A stretch of 64,000 nucleotides of DNA. Source: Marsupella aquatica. Lineage: Eukaryota; Marchantiophyta. Numbering within the stretch: position 1 is the stretch's first letter; the number at the start of each line of letters is the position of its first letter. The DNA is taken from contig OZ316893.1 of NCBI GenBank assembly GCA_973895155.1, forward strand, positions 22,382,001 through 22,446,000. The letters are read 5' to 3'. A program made the translations under genes and the position numbers. The notes under the pieces were generated by a model. That model worked only from the letters and a program-made list of their open reading frames with translations, was not told the DNA's origin and searched no databases. Of this stretch, positions 12,917 to 23,966 are shown in pieces.

Positions 12917-13664
12917 TATGATATATATATATGTCATGTTTGACTTCAGCAACCGAATCCTAATATATAGAGATCTAGGGTTCACTAGTAGTTGACTAGT
13001 AGTCAATAATATATAATGGCCAACATATATGTTAACTGTAAAAGATACCTATGCAATTAGGTGGATACAAATGTAGTAGACTTTTACCAATTGTACATTG
13101 ATACAATTATTGTAATTCAATGGAGGCTGGTGCTACTACCTCTAGCTCCTGCTATTTCCTATATAGTATTATATTTGTCAGTGAATTGAAATACCAGCAT
13201 GAGTACTTTGTCTTATGCTCAAAAGGTTGAATTGGTTTGCTTTGTCTACTAAAAGAATAATGTTTGCTTAAATAAATATTTTAAATTATAAAAATTGGAC
13301 AACTGAGATGAAAAGAGATCGAGCCTTCTTATTAAGGTTGGCAAAACAAGAAACACTTCTCATTATAATATTCAGGTATATACGTTGACAAAGAAAACGT
13401 TTACTGTACTAGGAATATTGAATTCTCCAAATAGGCTGATGTAAATCAAGGAATATACAAAATACCCAAATCATTTTGCAAAAGTAGGATTTTACAATAC
13501 CCCAAAGTAGGATTTTACAACATGCCTATGATTTATCTTCAAGGACTTTGTCCCACATGTGAAATCTGGGTATATTGAAGTTTCCTATGCCGTCCAAACA
13601 GCCAACATAACATCCCGGGGAATGTTTCATAAACCCATTTAAGGTCAGTTTCCCCACTTCTTTG
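12917..13664. other. Non-coding spacer
   Basis: AT-rich DNA between two convergent genes. I see only a short duplication (AGTAGGATTTTACAA at 13487 and 13507) and no terminal repeat. Confidence 0.6.
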
Positions 13665-15394
13665 TCAAAAATATGGGGGAAATGGGTTTACATCTAGGAT
13701 ATTAGCCAAGGTGGGGGTAAGACAGAAACTCCTTGTGTCACTTGACGGCTGAGATGTCCCCAAAATCATCTTGTAACCTGTGCCATGGTTAGTCTTTGGC
13801 CAAAAATCAGTTGTCAATGGCAAATGTCTTTCCCCCTCCCCTTCTATTGTAAGTTCCTCGGACAGTGCTTGCACAAGATTCTCCCAATATTTGACCAGAG
13901 GAAATCTCTCTTTATATGCTGCAAAGGTCTCATCCTTACAACTTTTCTTCAAGAAATCAATATAGCAATTAAGGAATGGGATGATTTCTCCAACTTTCTT
14001 TTGTACATCCCTAGATATAGGTTTTGCAAATGGTTGGCCTTCCGGTAAAATGAGCGCATTTGTGATGGGATCAGTTCTCCAAATGGACCTCCCCATTGCC
14101 GGAAGCCAAGGTTGCTTGACATGTGCTTTATATTGATACACTGGCACATTATCCCTCATGGAGAAAAGAAATGCCACTGGTTTTGAGTGACCTTCTATCT
14201 CTTTCACCTGGAAAGTTTTCAAATACTCCTTGTAAGATGCAACCTCTTGAATCAATCGTGGTACAGGATGAATGCTTTCACACTCCCAAACCTCAGCCAT
14301 CAACCCCAAGAGGGTAGCAACCTCTTTGTATCTGACCTGTTTGGATACTTGAGAAAATAATGCATCCACGTCTTCATGGGTGTGGCCAACCATGAGGAAT
14401 GACATTTGCACAGTTTCAAACACCCCCCTGCTAACAAGCTCAGTGCAAAATGCCATCACATATTGATTTTTGTTATCTTTCCCTGAATTGTCCATCTGCA
14501 ACGTTAGGTGCCTTGGTAAGGGCTTGAAAGAGCCCCTAGTAGTCTCAGGATCATCCTTAGAACCAACATCCACTGTGCTTGACTTTTTAGTCTCCTGACC
14601 ATCTTCAATGCCTTGAAATCGAACAATTGAAACATTTTTGGGTTCCAAGTAACCAGCCAGAAATGCTTCAAAGTCTAGAAGGGACTGAAATATTGGCCTA
14701 GTTGCATTCCAATTCAATCCCTCAAGAAGGTCTCCAGTTTTGTCTCCTGTGTAATCTTCCAAATCTTGGAGGCATTTGGCCAAAGATGTCACGGTAAAGT
14801 CTGCATCTCCAGGCCAAAGTCCAGTCAAACTGAAATGTGCATACACTCCAGGATCTCTTCCATGGGTTAACATCCCAGTAAGAGCAATAGGCAAAGGCTG
14901 ACCACTACCAGAGAGGGATTTTGGAGTGGGGACTAACCTGGGGATCCAAGTCTTGGCTTGATCCATCTTATCGTGAATAATGCAAAGATAGTTTTGAGGA
15001 TCCTTCTTTGCAAGAACCCTATGAGCATAGTAAACATATCTTCTTGACATTTGTTCACGAAGATGTGTGACGCCAATGACATGGTCCTTATTTTGTAATC
15101 TGATTAAGTAGGTTGCTGTATGCAAGGAGTAGCTATTGATATTACATAACAATTAGCAAGATGGCAAGAATAAGGGCAATCATGGCGTTAAGAGTAGGGA
15201 AATAAAAACTATGTCGCGGGTGGTCGACGACCATATCTCTTTCAATATGTCACCAAATCCGGATCTGTAAAGAGCATTGGAAAGATCTGGTCAAGGCGAG
15301 TAAAATCGATATAAAACACTTGGGAAACGGAGGTGTATTAAGAGAGATACGGCCTGATTAGTGTGACGGGTTAACTTATGGCCGGAATTAGCGG

Positions 15395-15745
15395 ATTCGG
15401 CTTCAGTTTCGGGTTAACCCAAGCTCGACCACGGCTTAGCTTATGTGAGCACGGCTTCAGCTTAGCTCAGGTAAGCACGGCTTCAGCTTAGCTTAGGTCA
15501 GCACAGCTTCAGCTTAGGCTTAACCTAGGTTCGGATTAGATTGAACTCGGGTTAGCCTAAACTCGGGCTCAGGTTAGCATAGGTAAGCTCGGGTTCGGGC
15601 TCAGCTTAGGCTAGGTTAGCGGATAGCGGATAGCGGGTAGCGGCCTAACCCGAGACCACGGGTTAGCTCTACTCGGGTTAGATAGGATAGCTAGGTTAGC
15701 CGAACTCGGGTTAGCTATGTAACTCGGGTTAGCGCAGCAGTGAGT
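15395..15745. repeat. Irregular array of TTAGC-rich short repeats
   Basis: Many imperfect copies of CTCGGGTTAGC and CACGGCTTCAGCTTAGCT follow one another. Unit length varies, so this is a scrambled simple-sequence array inside the 2.2-kb insertion. Confidence 0.75.
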
Positions 15746-16524
15746 ACCCCCTCTCGGTTGCGGGGGCATAACTCTCTGTGTATTTGACCAAATCGGCTAT
15801 AATTGACCTCGTTGGAAAGAGGAGCTCAAGCCGCTTCCAACGCTGCTATCCACGCAGCAAATGGTTGAATACAGAAATCGGGAGAGGAGGCGTAAGCTCG
15901 CGAAAACCATGGAGGAGGGCCAAATCCGAAGTACATAGCCAATTCGAGATAGAAATAAAGCTGCGAGTTAGGGTTCAGTAGTTAGAGATAGTGGCGGCTC
16001 TGTTAGGGCTAGGATGGGGCTCCAGCAGCGTAGTACCCAGCCATTTGGGCTCAGTATGAGAGTATATAGAGCATCCCTCCGGTAGAGCCAGGGGGGGGGG
16101 ACTTCAGTTGTGTGATCTCACTTAGACTGAGTAGCGGGGAGGAGCTCTGTGCAAGCAAGGCTGGACTTGGACGCTGCGTGTTGGGGAGAGCTTGGTTGTG
16201 CTATTACTCAGGGAGTAATCAGCCAAGCTTCACAACAACGGGTTGCTAGGTTTGCGAGCTGGATTGTGGCTCTTTCTAGTGGGCAGCACAACTGGGTTCT
16301 TTTCCCCCGATACAGAGCCTTGGTGATAGGTGATGTATTGGTGATTGTAAACTGTGGGGAGGATTTCAATTCGATTTGCGGTGGGCACATTAGGGAGGCT
16401 GAGGTACTGATTAAGGGGCAGCAGGAGGAGCATTTACAGTTTAGTCTGGCAAGGCTACGTGATCCATGGGGAGTCCCGGCCTTTGTCTGGTGGAGAGCAC
16501 TAAGGGATCTATGGCCAGAGCTGA

Positions 16525-16743
16525 GCTTGCAGGGCAAGCGTGAGGCCGGGCCTCATTGCAGTCTGGGATAGATCGCCGTTAGGCCTGGTACCAGCTTTGA
16601 AGTCGAGTCAACTATGCATGCGTAACTTGACGTTCTGAATTGGAGGTGTGAGATCTGTATGTGCCCCCAAGAATGAAGTGTAGTGAAGGAGGTTGAGTTC
16701 AGGATTGAGCTTGCATGGCAAGCACGGGGCTTGCAGGGCAAGC
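16525..16743. repeat. Three copies of the palindrome GCTTGC-NNN-GCAAGC
   Basis: Perfect 6-bp arms with a 3-nt spacer occur at 16525-16539, 16709-16723 and 16729-16743, inside the 2.2-kb insertion. Confidence 0.8.
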
Positions 16744-19197
16744 ACGTCACAATCTGGAGGAGACAGCCTTCGGCCCTAGTGTTCGGATCAAGTGTTCTCA
16801 GTGAACTATTGTGCACATCTTTGAATCTAATTGAGTTTTCCTCTCAGGCCTCATTTCTCTCATGGATGTGTGTGTGTGTGAGGCAATCTGAGTGTATGAT
16901 GGAACTAGCAGCGCCACTGAGAGGTGTACCGGGTGCATTGAAGCGGGCTGGGTGAGGACTGTCATAGCTCTGATTGTTGAGAGTGGAATGGCAGAGTGGT
17001 GGGGCAATGGCTTAGAAGTCCCTAAGCCGGGAATCAGTCAGGAGTCACTGGTTTATGGGTACATTCCGGCGGCGGAATAGAAACATACCTATGACAGTAA
17101 GCATATGTATAGACCTATGCGCACCGTAGCGCTAGGCCCTGTGTGTACGGGCCCGATATGAAGACCCCTTCTCACCAGAACTATCATGAGCGCAGATCTG
17201 ATCCCAACCTTGGTTCCTTGGGATTGAGCTTGGGTGATGTGTGATAGAGTCTTGCTATGATAGTCTGGTGTTAAGGGCATAAACTGGTGTTTACCGGCAT
17301 TCACAACATCCCTTCGTGATCCTCAGGTACAAGGAGATGGTTTTGGCACCCATAGTGACGTTTTTGGTGTTAAGACCCATGTCAATCGCGTGACAAGATG
17401 TCATGCTCTTTTCTCTTCAATCTCTGCACGCTCTTTTTTACTCTTCTCCCGCATCAATTGATCTTTGAACTCAGTGCAAAATGTGCACTTGGCAAATGCA
17501 CTTCCCTTGTGAAAGTCAAAATTATCAAATGAGTTTTTCCAGATGTTGTACATAGTAACTTCAGTAACCTTAGCAAACCCATCTAATTCCATCTTGGTAA
17601 ACACCTCTTGGAAAATCTCTTTCTTAGTAAAACAAGATGGGAGCCGATATTCAATAGTGTCAGTGCCGTTGGACCCACCATAGGGAAGATGTGGCATTGG
17701 TTCCCCATTTTGGATTAAAATGGACTCCAACAAGGCGCGAGCGTGCAAAGTGCTTGATCGTGTCTTCCGTTGTCCCTGATTTCCATGGAAACCAATTGTG
17801 CAACCAGCTTCGTATTGATTTTTGTAGTCATAGTACTTTGTTGTATTGAACCCATGCATTTTAATAAATGCATCTTTACAAACCACACGTCCCTTTAGAA
17901 CAAAAAATCCCTTTCTCTTGACTTGCTCCTCTCTACACCCAAAGAGACTAAAGATGTGACTTGTTTTGTTGTCACTTGACATTCCATGGTATTCCCTCCT
18001 CATTGCCTCTAAGTCCTCCCTGGGCATGTTCAAGCAACACTTCAGCTTGCAACAACCTTCTCTTTGGATGGAATCAATGGACTCGTTAATTTTCAAAAGT
18101 GCCCTCGACTCCAAATGCTTTTTCTTCCTCTCCTCAAGATCAACTTATGTCCTCCTAATGAAATTGTATGGTCTTTTTGTAGGTTTACCATCACCATCCG
18201 AATCCGGATCGCCCTTAGTTCGACCCGACTCCATCCACTTCTCTGAAACTTCCTCAAGGATATCCCCAAGAAACCTTTGAGACGAAATCAATGGAAGGGA
18301 TTTGATTTCCCACCTCACCAAGCCAGGGGTACCAACACGGATATTTGGAAATAATCCGGGTTCATTGATATTCACAACAGCAACACCAACATGATCTGCA
18401 CCAAGAAGTTCATCGTCAACGGCACCTGTTTTAAATGGGACCGTGATAACACCTGTTGCAACCTTTCGACAACGAGAAGCGTCATACAAATCAACCTCCT
18501 CCGCCATCCAGTTGGAACGTAGTGTAAAATCTTTTAATGGAAGATCATTGAAAATATTTGAACTACCAAACACGCCAAAATCTCGTAGAGTGCCCTTTCT
18601 AGAAACATGTGCAACATCCCAGATAACCCAGGTATGCAAGGCCTCTTCTATTGTATCAGCTCTAGGGTGCGAGTATGGCAATTTTTGATTTCCCTTAACA
18701 ATATCAGATATTCTTATACTGATGCGACCAACCCCGAGTGTTTCAGTATGACAAATATCCATCGGATTTGTCTTGAAAACGACTCCATTTGCAACCAACT
18801 GATCAAAAATGAACATCTGAACTTCATCTCCTTCCTTGAACACGTCCTCTTCAACCCTTGCATCAATTTTGGATTTATCATTTCCAGCATCTCCACCCAA
18901 AGAGAAATCATCGACATTGATTATTCGGCGCTGAGTTGATGACTTCAAGTATGCCAATGCACAGTCCCAAATCACGCAGGAGTCAATTGCCTTAGCCAAT
19001 GTAGAAAATTTGGGCGAAGGAAATGGAAGTTGACGCGATCCATCAAAATACTTTTCGATCAATACCCCAATTCGATTGTCCCCTAGACAAATGTTCTGTA
19101 TAGTATCCTGGGGTTCAACCTTTTGAACTATCCCAATTGCCATTTCAAATCCATCGATCACCAATGACACTTCATCCCCTCGTGTAAAATTGATCAT

Positions 19198-19946
19198 GAT
19201 AGCGGACTATCTGTATTCAAATAAAGTTAGAAATTGTTAAGTTCCCCATGTTACAATCATGTTTCAAAATCTGGACTCTCCTCCAAAAAATATTGTAAAA
19301 TCACTCAAAACCCTAAATACATTCAAGTCGGGTCGGAATTATTTCGACCCTCCTCCAACATTATGTCTTGAAATGATTGAATTGACTAAACATTTATAAG
19401 TCGGGTCAGAATTATTTCGACCCTCCTCCAACAATATGTCTTGAAATGATTGAATTGACTAAACATTTACAAGTTGGGTCGGAATTATTTCGACCCTCCT
19501 CCAACAATATGTCTTAAAATTATTGAATTGACTAAACATTTACAAGTCGGGTCGGAATTATTTCAACCCTCCTCCAACAATATGTCTTAAAATGATTTAA
19601 TTGACTAAACATTGATAAGTTGGGTCAGAATTATTTCGACCCTACTCCAACTATTAAGTTGAAATTATGTCAAAACTATTTGTGAAACTATCTTGCTTAT
19701 GCTTTTATATACCAGTTTAAAATGCTAGTTAAGATGACATAGTCAGGTCGGCATGAAATAATTCCGACCCACTTCTAGAAACTATGTTAGTAATCACATA
19801 AAGGGGTACAGTAAGTTCTACACATGCTAGACTGTGGATAAAGGTCTAGAAATGAGTAAAATATATGATCTAGAACCTAATGTGTAAATCTTAATCTAGG
19901 TTTGGCTTAAAGGTATTGAATTAGATGTAGTTGAGCTAGTACTTCT
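19198..19946. repeat. 73-bp tandem repeat with dyad core, upstream of DUF7869-type gene
   Basis: Units start at 19327, 19400, 19473, 19546 and 19619, giving an exact 73-bp period and about 4.4 copies. Each has an imperfect palindrome with arms GGGTCG and CGACCC (some copies GGGTCA or CAACCC) around a 9-nt AT-rich centre. A separate dyad (GGTCGG ... CCGACC) lies at 19746-19769. The array starts about 130 bp upstream of the ATG at 19197, so it is a candidate regulatory or protein-binding array. The rest of the interval holds nothing I recognise. Confidence 0.85.
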
Positions 19947-20276
19947 CTCGGGGGGGTCACTATATGGAGGGTCATACATCGCGTGCGACGTTTTAGGGTT
20001 TGACCCCCCTAACTTTAAAGTGAAAAATATTTTTTTGCAAAGCCCTTTCTTTCTTAAAATTTTGTCATTTTTTATTAAAAAACCCCTAAAAACTTTATAG
20101 AAAGTATTTTTTGCAATTAAATAGGCCTATGTGTTCTTTAAAGTCGACCAATCAATAAAACATGCCCTATGTGTTCTTCCACCAAACTTTGGAAGTCTTC
20201 CGCCACACCCATTTAAATGGGCCTATACTTCGTCGCACGTGATGTGTCACTTCCGTGAAAGTGACCCCCCCGAGGT
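19947..20276. mobile_element. 330-bp MITE with 15-bp TIRs and 8-bp target duplication
   Basis: The ends are CTCGGGGGGGTCACT and its exact reverse complement. GTACTTCT flanks both sides (19939-19946 and 20277-20284). There is no coding capacity. An 8-bp duplication fits hAT, P or Zisupton-type transposases; the mobilising transposase is not identified here. Confidence 0.85.
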
Positions 20277-20284
20277 ACTTCTAA

Positions 20285-21150
20285 GATAAATAAATAAAAT
20301 CACTAACCTGCTCCGCAATATATCTCTGCCACCCTTGTACAAGCTAAATGGGTACCTTGGATGCCAGCATTGTAACTCTTAGCACCACAGTGCTCACCAG
20401 TGCCCTTACTAAACCTTGCATTCAACCATGCGGACCTAAACAAGGCACTCGGACAGAGGAGAGTCAGTGATCGTACCAATCACTGTCTAAATGACAATGA
20501 ACCAAACAATGGATTGTGGGAGGTCTATACTCAGTTTGAGAGGCAAAAAGCCCACACATTACCCAGCACACGAGTGGACACCAACAGATCGGGCACGGGT
20601 GGATGAGGCACGCACCCAGCACACAAGTAGACATCGGATAGGGTGTCAGCCAATCACTCACGAGTGATAGGTGAGTTGCGAGCACACACCGCTGACAGCT
20701 CGGAAGTTTAAAATTGGTAGGTGAGTCGCGAGTGGTCGTGAGTGGTCACACCATCGGTGACTCACGATCACATGCACCAAGGAGGGTCTCCCTCATTGGT
20801 GCGCATTGATGTCTCCATACCCTCTCGGATCCTTGCCTCCTCGGACTCCTCGCTCGCAGGGGGTATAGGAAGGCAGGCCTTGCGCTTGAGGCCTCATTTC
20901 CTTGCCTCCCTCTTGCCTCCTCTCTCGTCTCCTCACTCCTTGCCTCCCTCTTGCCTCGCTCTAGGGCTTTTGTTTTTGCCTCGCTCTTGGGATTTTTTTT
21001 CTGCCTCGCTCTAAGGCTTTTATTTCCGCCTTGCTCCCTTCCCTTTTGGGTCGCTCCCTCGATCATTATTTGCCTGTTAGTGCCCTCTTGTAGCCTGTGG
21101 CATTCTCCATTGCTGCCACGTCTCATCTTAAATCTCACTCGCCCCTTACA
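20285..21150. promoter_or_regulatory. Upstream region of the ParB-like gene, with half-site repeats
   Basis: GC-richer than its surroundings and without a supported ORF. At about 20940-21045 the phrase TGCCTCGCTCTAGGGCTTTT recurs three to four times with a period of about 33 bp. Its GCCTCGCTC part is one arm of the palindrome that fills the introns of the gene downstream. GAGTCGCGAG-like phrases recur at 20640-20760. It probably holds the promoter and 5' leader, but I see no clear TATA box. Confidence 0.45.
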
Positions 21151-21346
21151 ATGTCTACTTCCTCCAGTTCTGAAGCTTCCACCACCTCTGCCAGTTCTCA
21201 AGAGTCATTGAACTTCAATTATAACTCTCTGTATGAATATGACCCTGAAGACCCGGATGTCCAAAAATTGGTTAACAATGCGTTGGAGGCGTCAAAGAAA
21301 GCCCAGTTAACTTTTCCACGTAAGGCATCACCTGCTTCAACTTCTT

Positions 21347-22143
21347 GCCTCGCCCTAAGGGCGAGGCAACTTTACTTTAATTTGGATTTCAAACTTCTTA
21401 TTAGGAAAATTTCTATATTCCTTTGCAGTCGCCTCGCCCCAAGGTCGAGGCGACGTCTACTTCATTCTAGATTTCTTGTTGCTCCGAAGGCGTATTGGAC
21501 CTTGTATCTTACATTAATAAAGGATCTTTAGCTATATTCTATTTTTTGCCTCGCTCTTGGGGCGAGGCGATGTTGTCTGCATTCCTCAAATGTAGTCTAC
21601 ATTCCCAGAAGTTGCCTCGCCCTTGGGGCGAGGCGATGTTATCTGCATTCCTAAATGTTGTCTGCATTCCCAGAAGTTGCCTCGCCCTTGGGGCGAGGCG
21701 ATGTCCTCTACATTCCTAAATGTTGTCTGCCTTCCCAGAAGTTGCCTCGCCCTTGGGGCGAGGCGATGTTATTTGCATTCCTAAATGTTGTCTGCATTCC
21801 CAGAAGTTGCCTCGCCCTTGGGGCGAGGCGATGTCCTCTACATTCCTAAATGTTGTCTGCCTTCCCAGAAGTTGCCTCGCCCTTGGGGCGAGGCGATGTC
21901 CTCTGCATTCCTAAATGTTGTCTGCTTTCCAGAAGTTGCCTTGCCCTTAGGGCGAGGCGATGTTGTCTGCATTCCTAAATGTTGTTTGCTTTCCTAGAAG
22001 TTGCCTCGCCCTTGGGGCGAGGCGATGTCGTCTGCATTCCTAAATAATGTTTGATTGCTTGGATGAGGTGGCAGGGCTAATTGCACTAGGAGCAAAGAAG
22101 ATTTTGCAATCTTCTATTTGTCGCCTCACCCCAAGGGCGAGGC
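21347..22143. repeat. Intron-1 palindrome array, core period 65 bp
   Basis: Eleven palindromes with 9-bp arms GCCTCGCCC and GGGCGAGGC around a 3-nt centre, a few with one or two mismatches, begin at 21347, 21431, 21548, 21614, 21679, 21744, 21809, 21874, 21938, 22003 and 22123. From 21614 to 22003 they form a minisatellite of 65-bp units (one of 64). All lie in intron 1 (21320-22216) of the ParB-like gene. They could be binding sites for an element-encoded protein, or RNA hairpins in the transcript. Confidence 0.9.
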
Positions 22144-23813
22144 ACCTTGAAAGTTTTCCACATGTCAATGTTAAAAATATGATGCTGACCATTTTGTTTT
22201 CAATGTTTCTTACCAGGAAAAAATCTTGAGAAGCCGGAGTTAAATATTATGGACGAGGATATCAAGGACTTTGTTTAACCTGACCAAGATACTCCAGGAT
22301 TTAGATGGGCACTAGAAGTTGGGGTGTCGGCGGAAGGCAGTCTCTTGATTTGTTTCAAGGGCCTCACAAGTCAATTGAATGACCGCAAGACAATTGTTAC
22401 TCTAGGTCCAGTCGTCCTTGTGAACACGGACAACAACCGCAATGCAACGATTATTGTTGAGTCCAATGAGAAATCTCAGTGGATGAGACTTCTAGTGCCA
22501 ATAAAACTCTACTCGACTTTACTGAATGTTGAGTGGATGGCTCGATTGGAGATAAGCGTAGCTGATATGGGATTCTTCCCAGATGGAGTAACAATTGATC
22601 AGATGTTTGAGAAGACGCATTCTCAAATAAGTGGAGTTGACCTAGTGTTTGGATTTCTCTACGTAAAGAAGCACATGCATGACAATGCGGACAGTGTAGA
22701 CCCTCCGTCTACTTGGATAGTTCAAAGGATGATTGATAAGGCACATTTTTCATATGAGCAAGCAATCGACAAGAGTTTCATTTTTTGTCCAGAGTTTCAA
22801 GAGGCCGCGTGCCGGACGTGGATTTCAGAGATGAAGAAAAAAGAAGCAAATCATAAGGCAAAGGAGAGAAAGAAGATAGTGGAAAGAAGTGCGCAATCAA
22901 AGACAGAGAAGAAACAAAAGCTTCAAGAGCCGGTTGTTCAACAAGAGAAACAATCTGGGAGTTCACGCCGTAAGAAGATGGCTAAAAAAAATGAAGATGA
23001 TGAGGGCCCCCAAAAAAAGCAGACGAAGAAGGCAAAGGTTGAAAAATCAAAACCAATGTCAAGGTCGACTTCAAACTTTGTCTTGCATCCAGAGGATGAT
23101 ATGTGTCCGACAGAAGGACCCAAAGAAGATGATGTGCTCAAAGGCCAAGAGGTTTTGCGTAATATTGAGCAGTATTATACTTTTGGCATCCGCGAAGTTT
23201 TTGATATTCCTGTAAAAAGTATTAATCCGCCATCGGCCGTTTTTGTATATCGAATGTTCAATCTTTCGCATGCAATGGAGATATCAAAGTCTATGATGAA
23301 AAACCCTGGACAGGAACCACAAGTTGCTGATTTGATTCCGTATCGCGAGAGCACTAAATAGTTGCTTCATTATGACAACACACCTCAGGATAGGAAAGAG
23401 TTTTTGATTGGTGTGAAGAAGCATGAGATCCAATTCCTTGCCATCAGTGGCCAGCATTCTGCAAGAGCTGCCCAATGGATCCAAGGGTGGGCCGAGACTG
23501 ACGCCAAGCTGACAGATCTTGCCAACAAACTAAAGTATAGGAAAGCAAGGATCCTATCTGACCTCACTCTGAAGACAATTTTGGTTGAGCATTCAAGTTT
23601 ATCGAATGCTGTCAATGATACTATGCAATTTAAGTCTTGTTTTTTAGAGACTATTGTTCATGCACGAAGGCAGTTTGAGGAGTGCGGGAAACCATCGCGT
23701 CCAGGGATTGGGACCAATCAAAATACAGACAGGAAAAACTATCAGGTACATGTTGGAGCAACGCAAACTATTCTTGATCCGCTTTGTTTAAAGATTGTCA
23801 ATGGTAGAGGTTT

Positions 23814-23966
23814 GCCTCGCCCCAAGGGCGAGGCTGCCTTTTCTTGTTTTCCTTGGTTAAATGAGGGCGAGGCAACCTAGACTAGTCTCTCTAAGAATAA
23901 TTCCCTAGTTCCGTTTCAGTCAATTGCGGTTAGATGTAGAGGTTTGCCACGCCCTTGGGGCGAGGC
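23814..23966. repeat. Same palindromes in intron 2
   Basis: Complete copies at 23814-23834 and 23946-23966 (the second with one mismatch) and a right half-site at 23865-23873. All sit inside intron 2 (23746-24052); none is in an exon. Confidence 0.9.

Larger units (their letters stand above)
15164..17395. mobile_element. 2.2-kb insertion in the DUF7869-type gene
   Basis: The insertion separates two halves of one gene and is flanked by AGATG (15159-15163 and 17396-17400), extendable to CAAGATG if the bounds shift by two bases. It ends in GTGACA, like the nested element at 54.8 kb, and 16860-17110 is a diverged match to the minus strand of 54985-55240, including TTCCGGCGGCGGAA and GGCTTAGAAG. 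That suggests a non-autonomous integrase-type element with a 5-bp target duplication, although its other end does not begin with TG. It has an open stretch of 140 codons (16149-16571) without an ATG that I do not recognise, and three copies of a GCTTGC-3 nt-GCAAGC palindrome. Confidence 0.55.
13665..19197 (-). pseudogene. DUF7869-type transposase-like gene with DUF8039-like modules
   Basis: Read right to left. ATG at 19197 opens a frame to 17401 with one TAA at 18145-18147. Its first 350 residues hold three repeats of a module built as GDEV..., then a V/I-rich core, then IWD, like the DUF8039 modules found in plant Ptta/En/Spm-type proteins (residues about 5-85, 121-205 and 230-305). After the TAA the same frame has the cysteine-rich start typical of DUF7869 proteins (CCKLKC; CTFCTEF). 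A TGA at 17401 and a 2.2-kb insertion follow, then the body resumes at about 15110 to 13665 with LQMDNSGKDNKNQY and GHTHEDVDALF, hallmark motifs of DUF7869. The family is widespread in plants and animals, RNase-H-like in appearance and probably transposon-derived. An intron near the insertion is likely but I could not fix its ends. Two stops plus the insertion make this copy non-functional. It is head to head with the ParB-like gene at 21.2 kb. Confidence 0.7.

Noticed and set aside
16149-16571. 140-codon open frame in the 2.2-kb insertion
   Set aside because: No ATG and no recognisable motif; the opposite strand is also open. Noted under the insertion only.
21495-21997. Overlapping small plus-strand ORFs in the palindrome array
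   Set aside because: They are the 65-bp repeat unit read in shifting frames; the region is intronic.
21590-22030. Regular 65-bp repeats resembling a CRISPR array
   Set aside because: The intervals are near-identical to each other, not unique spacers, and the array is inside an intron of a eukaryotic gene with no cas genes.
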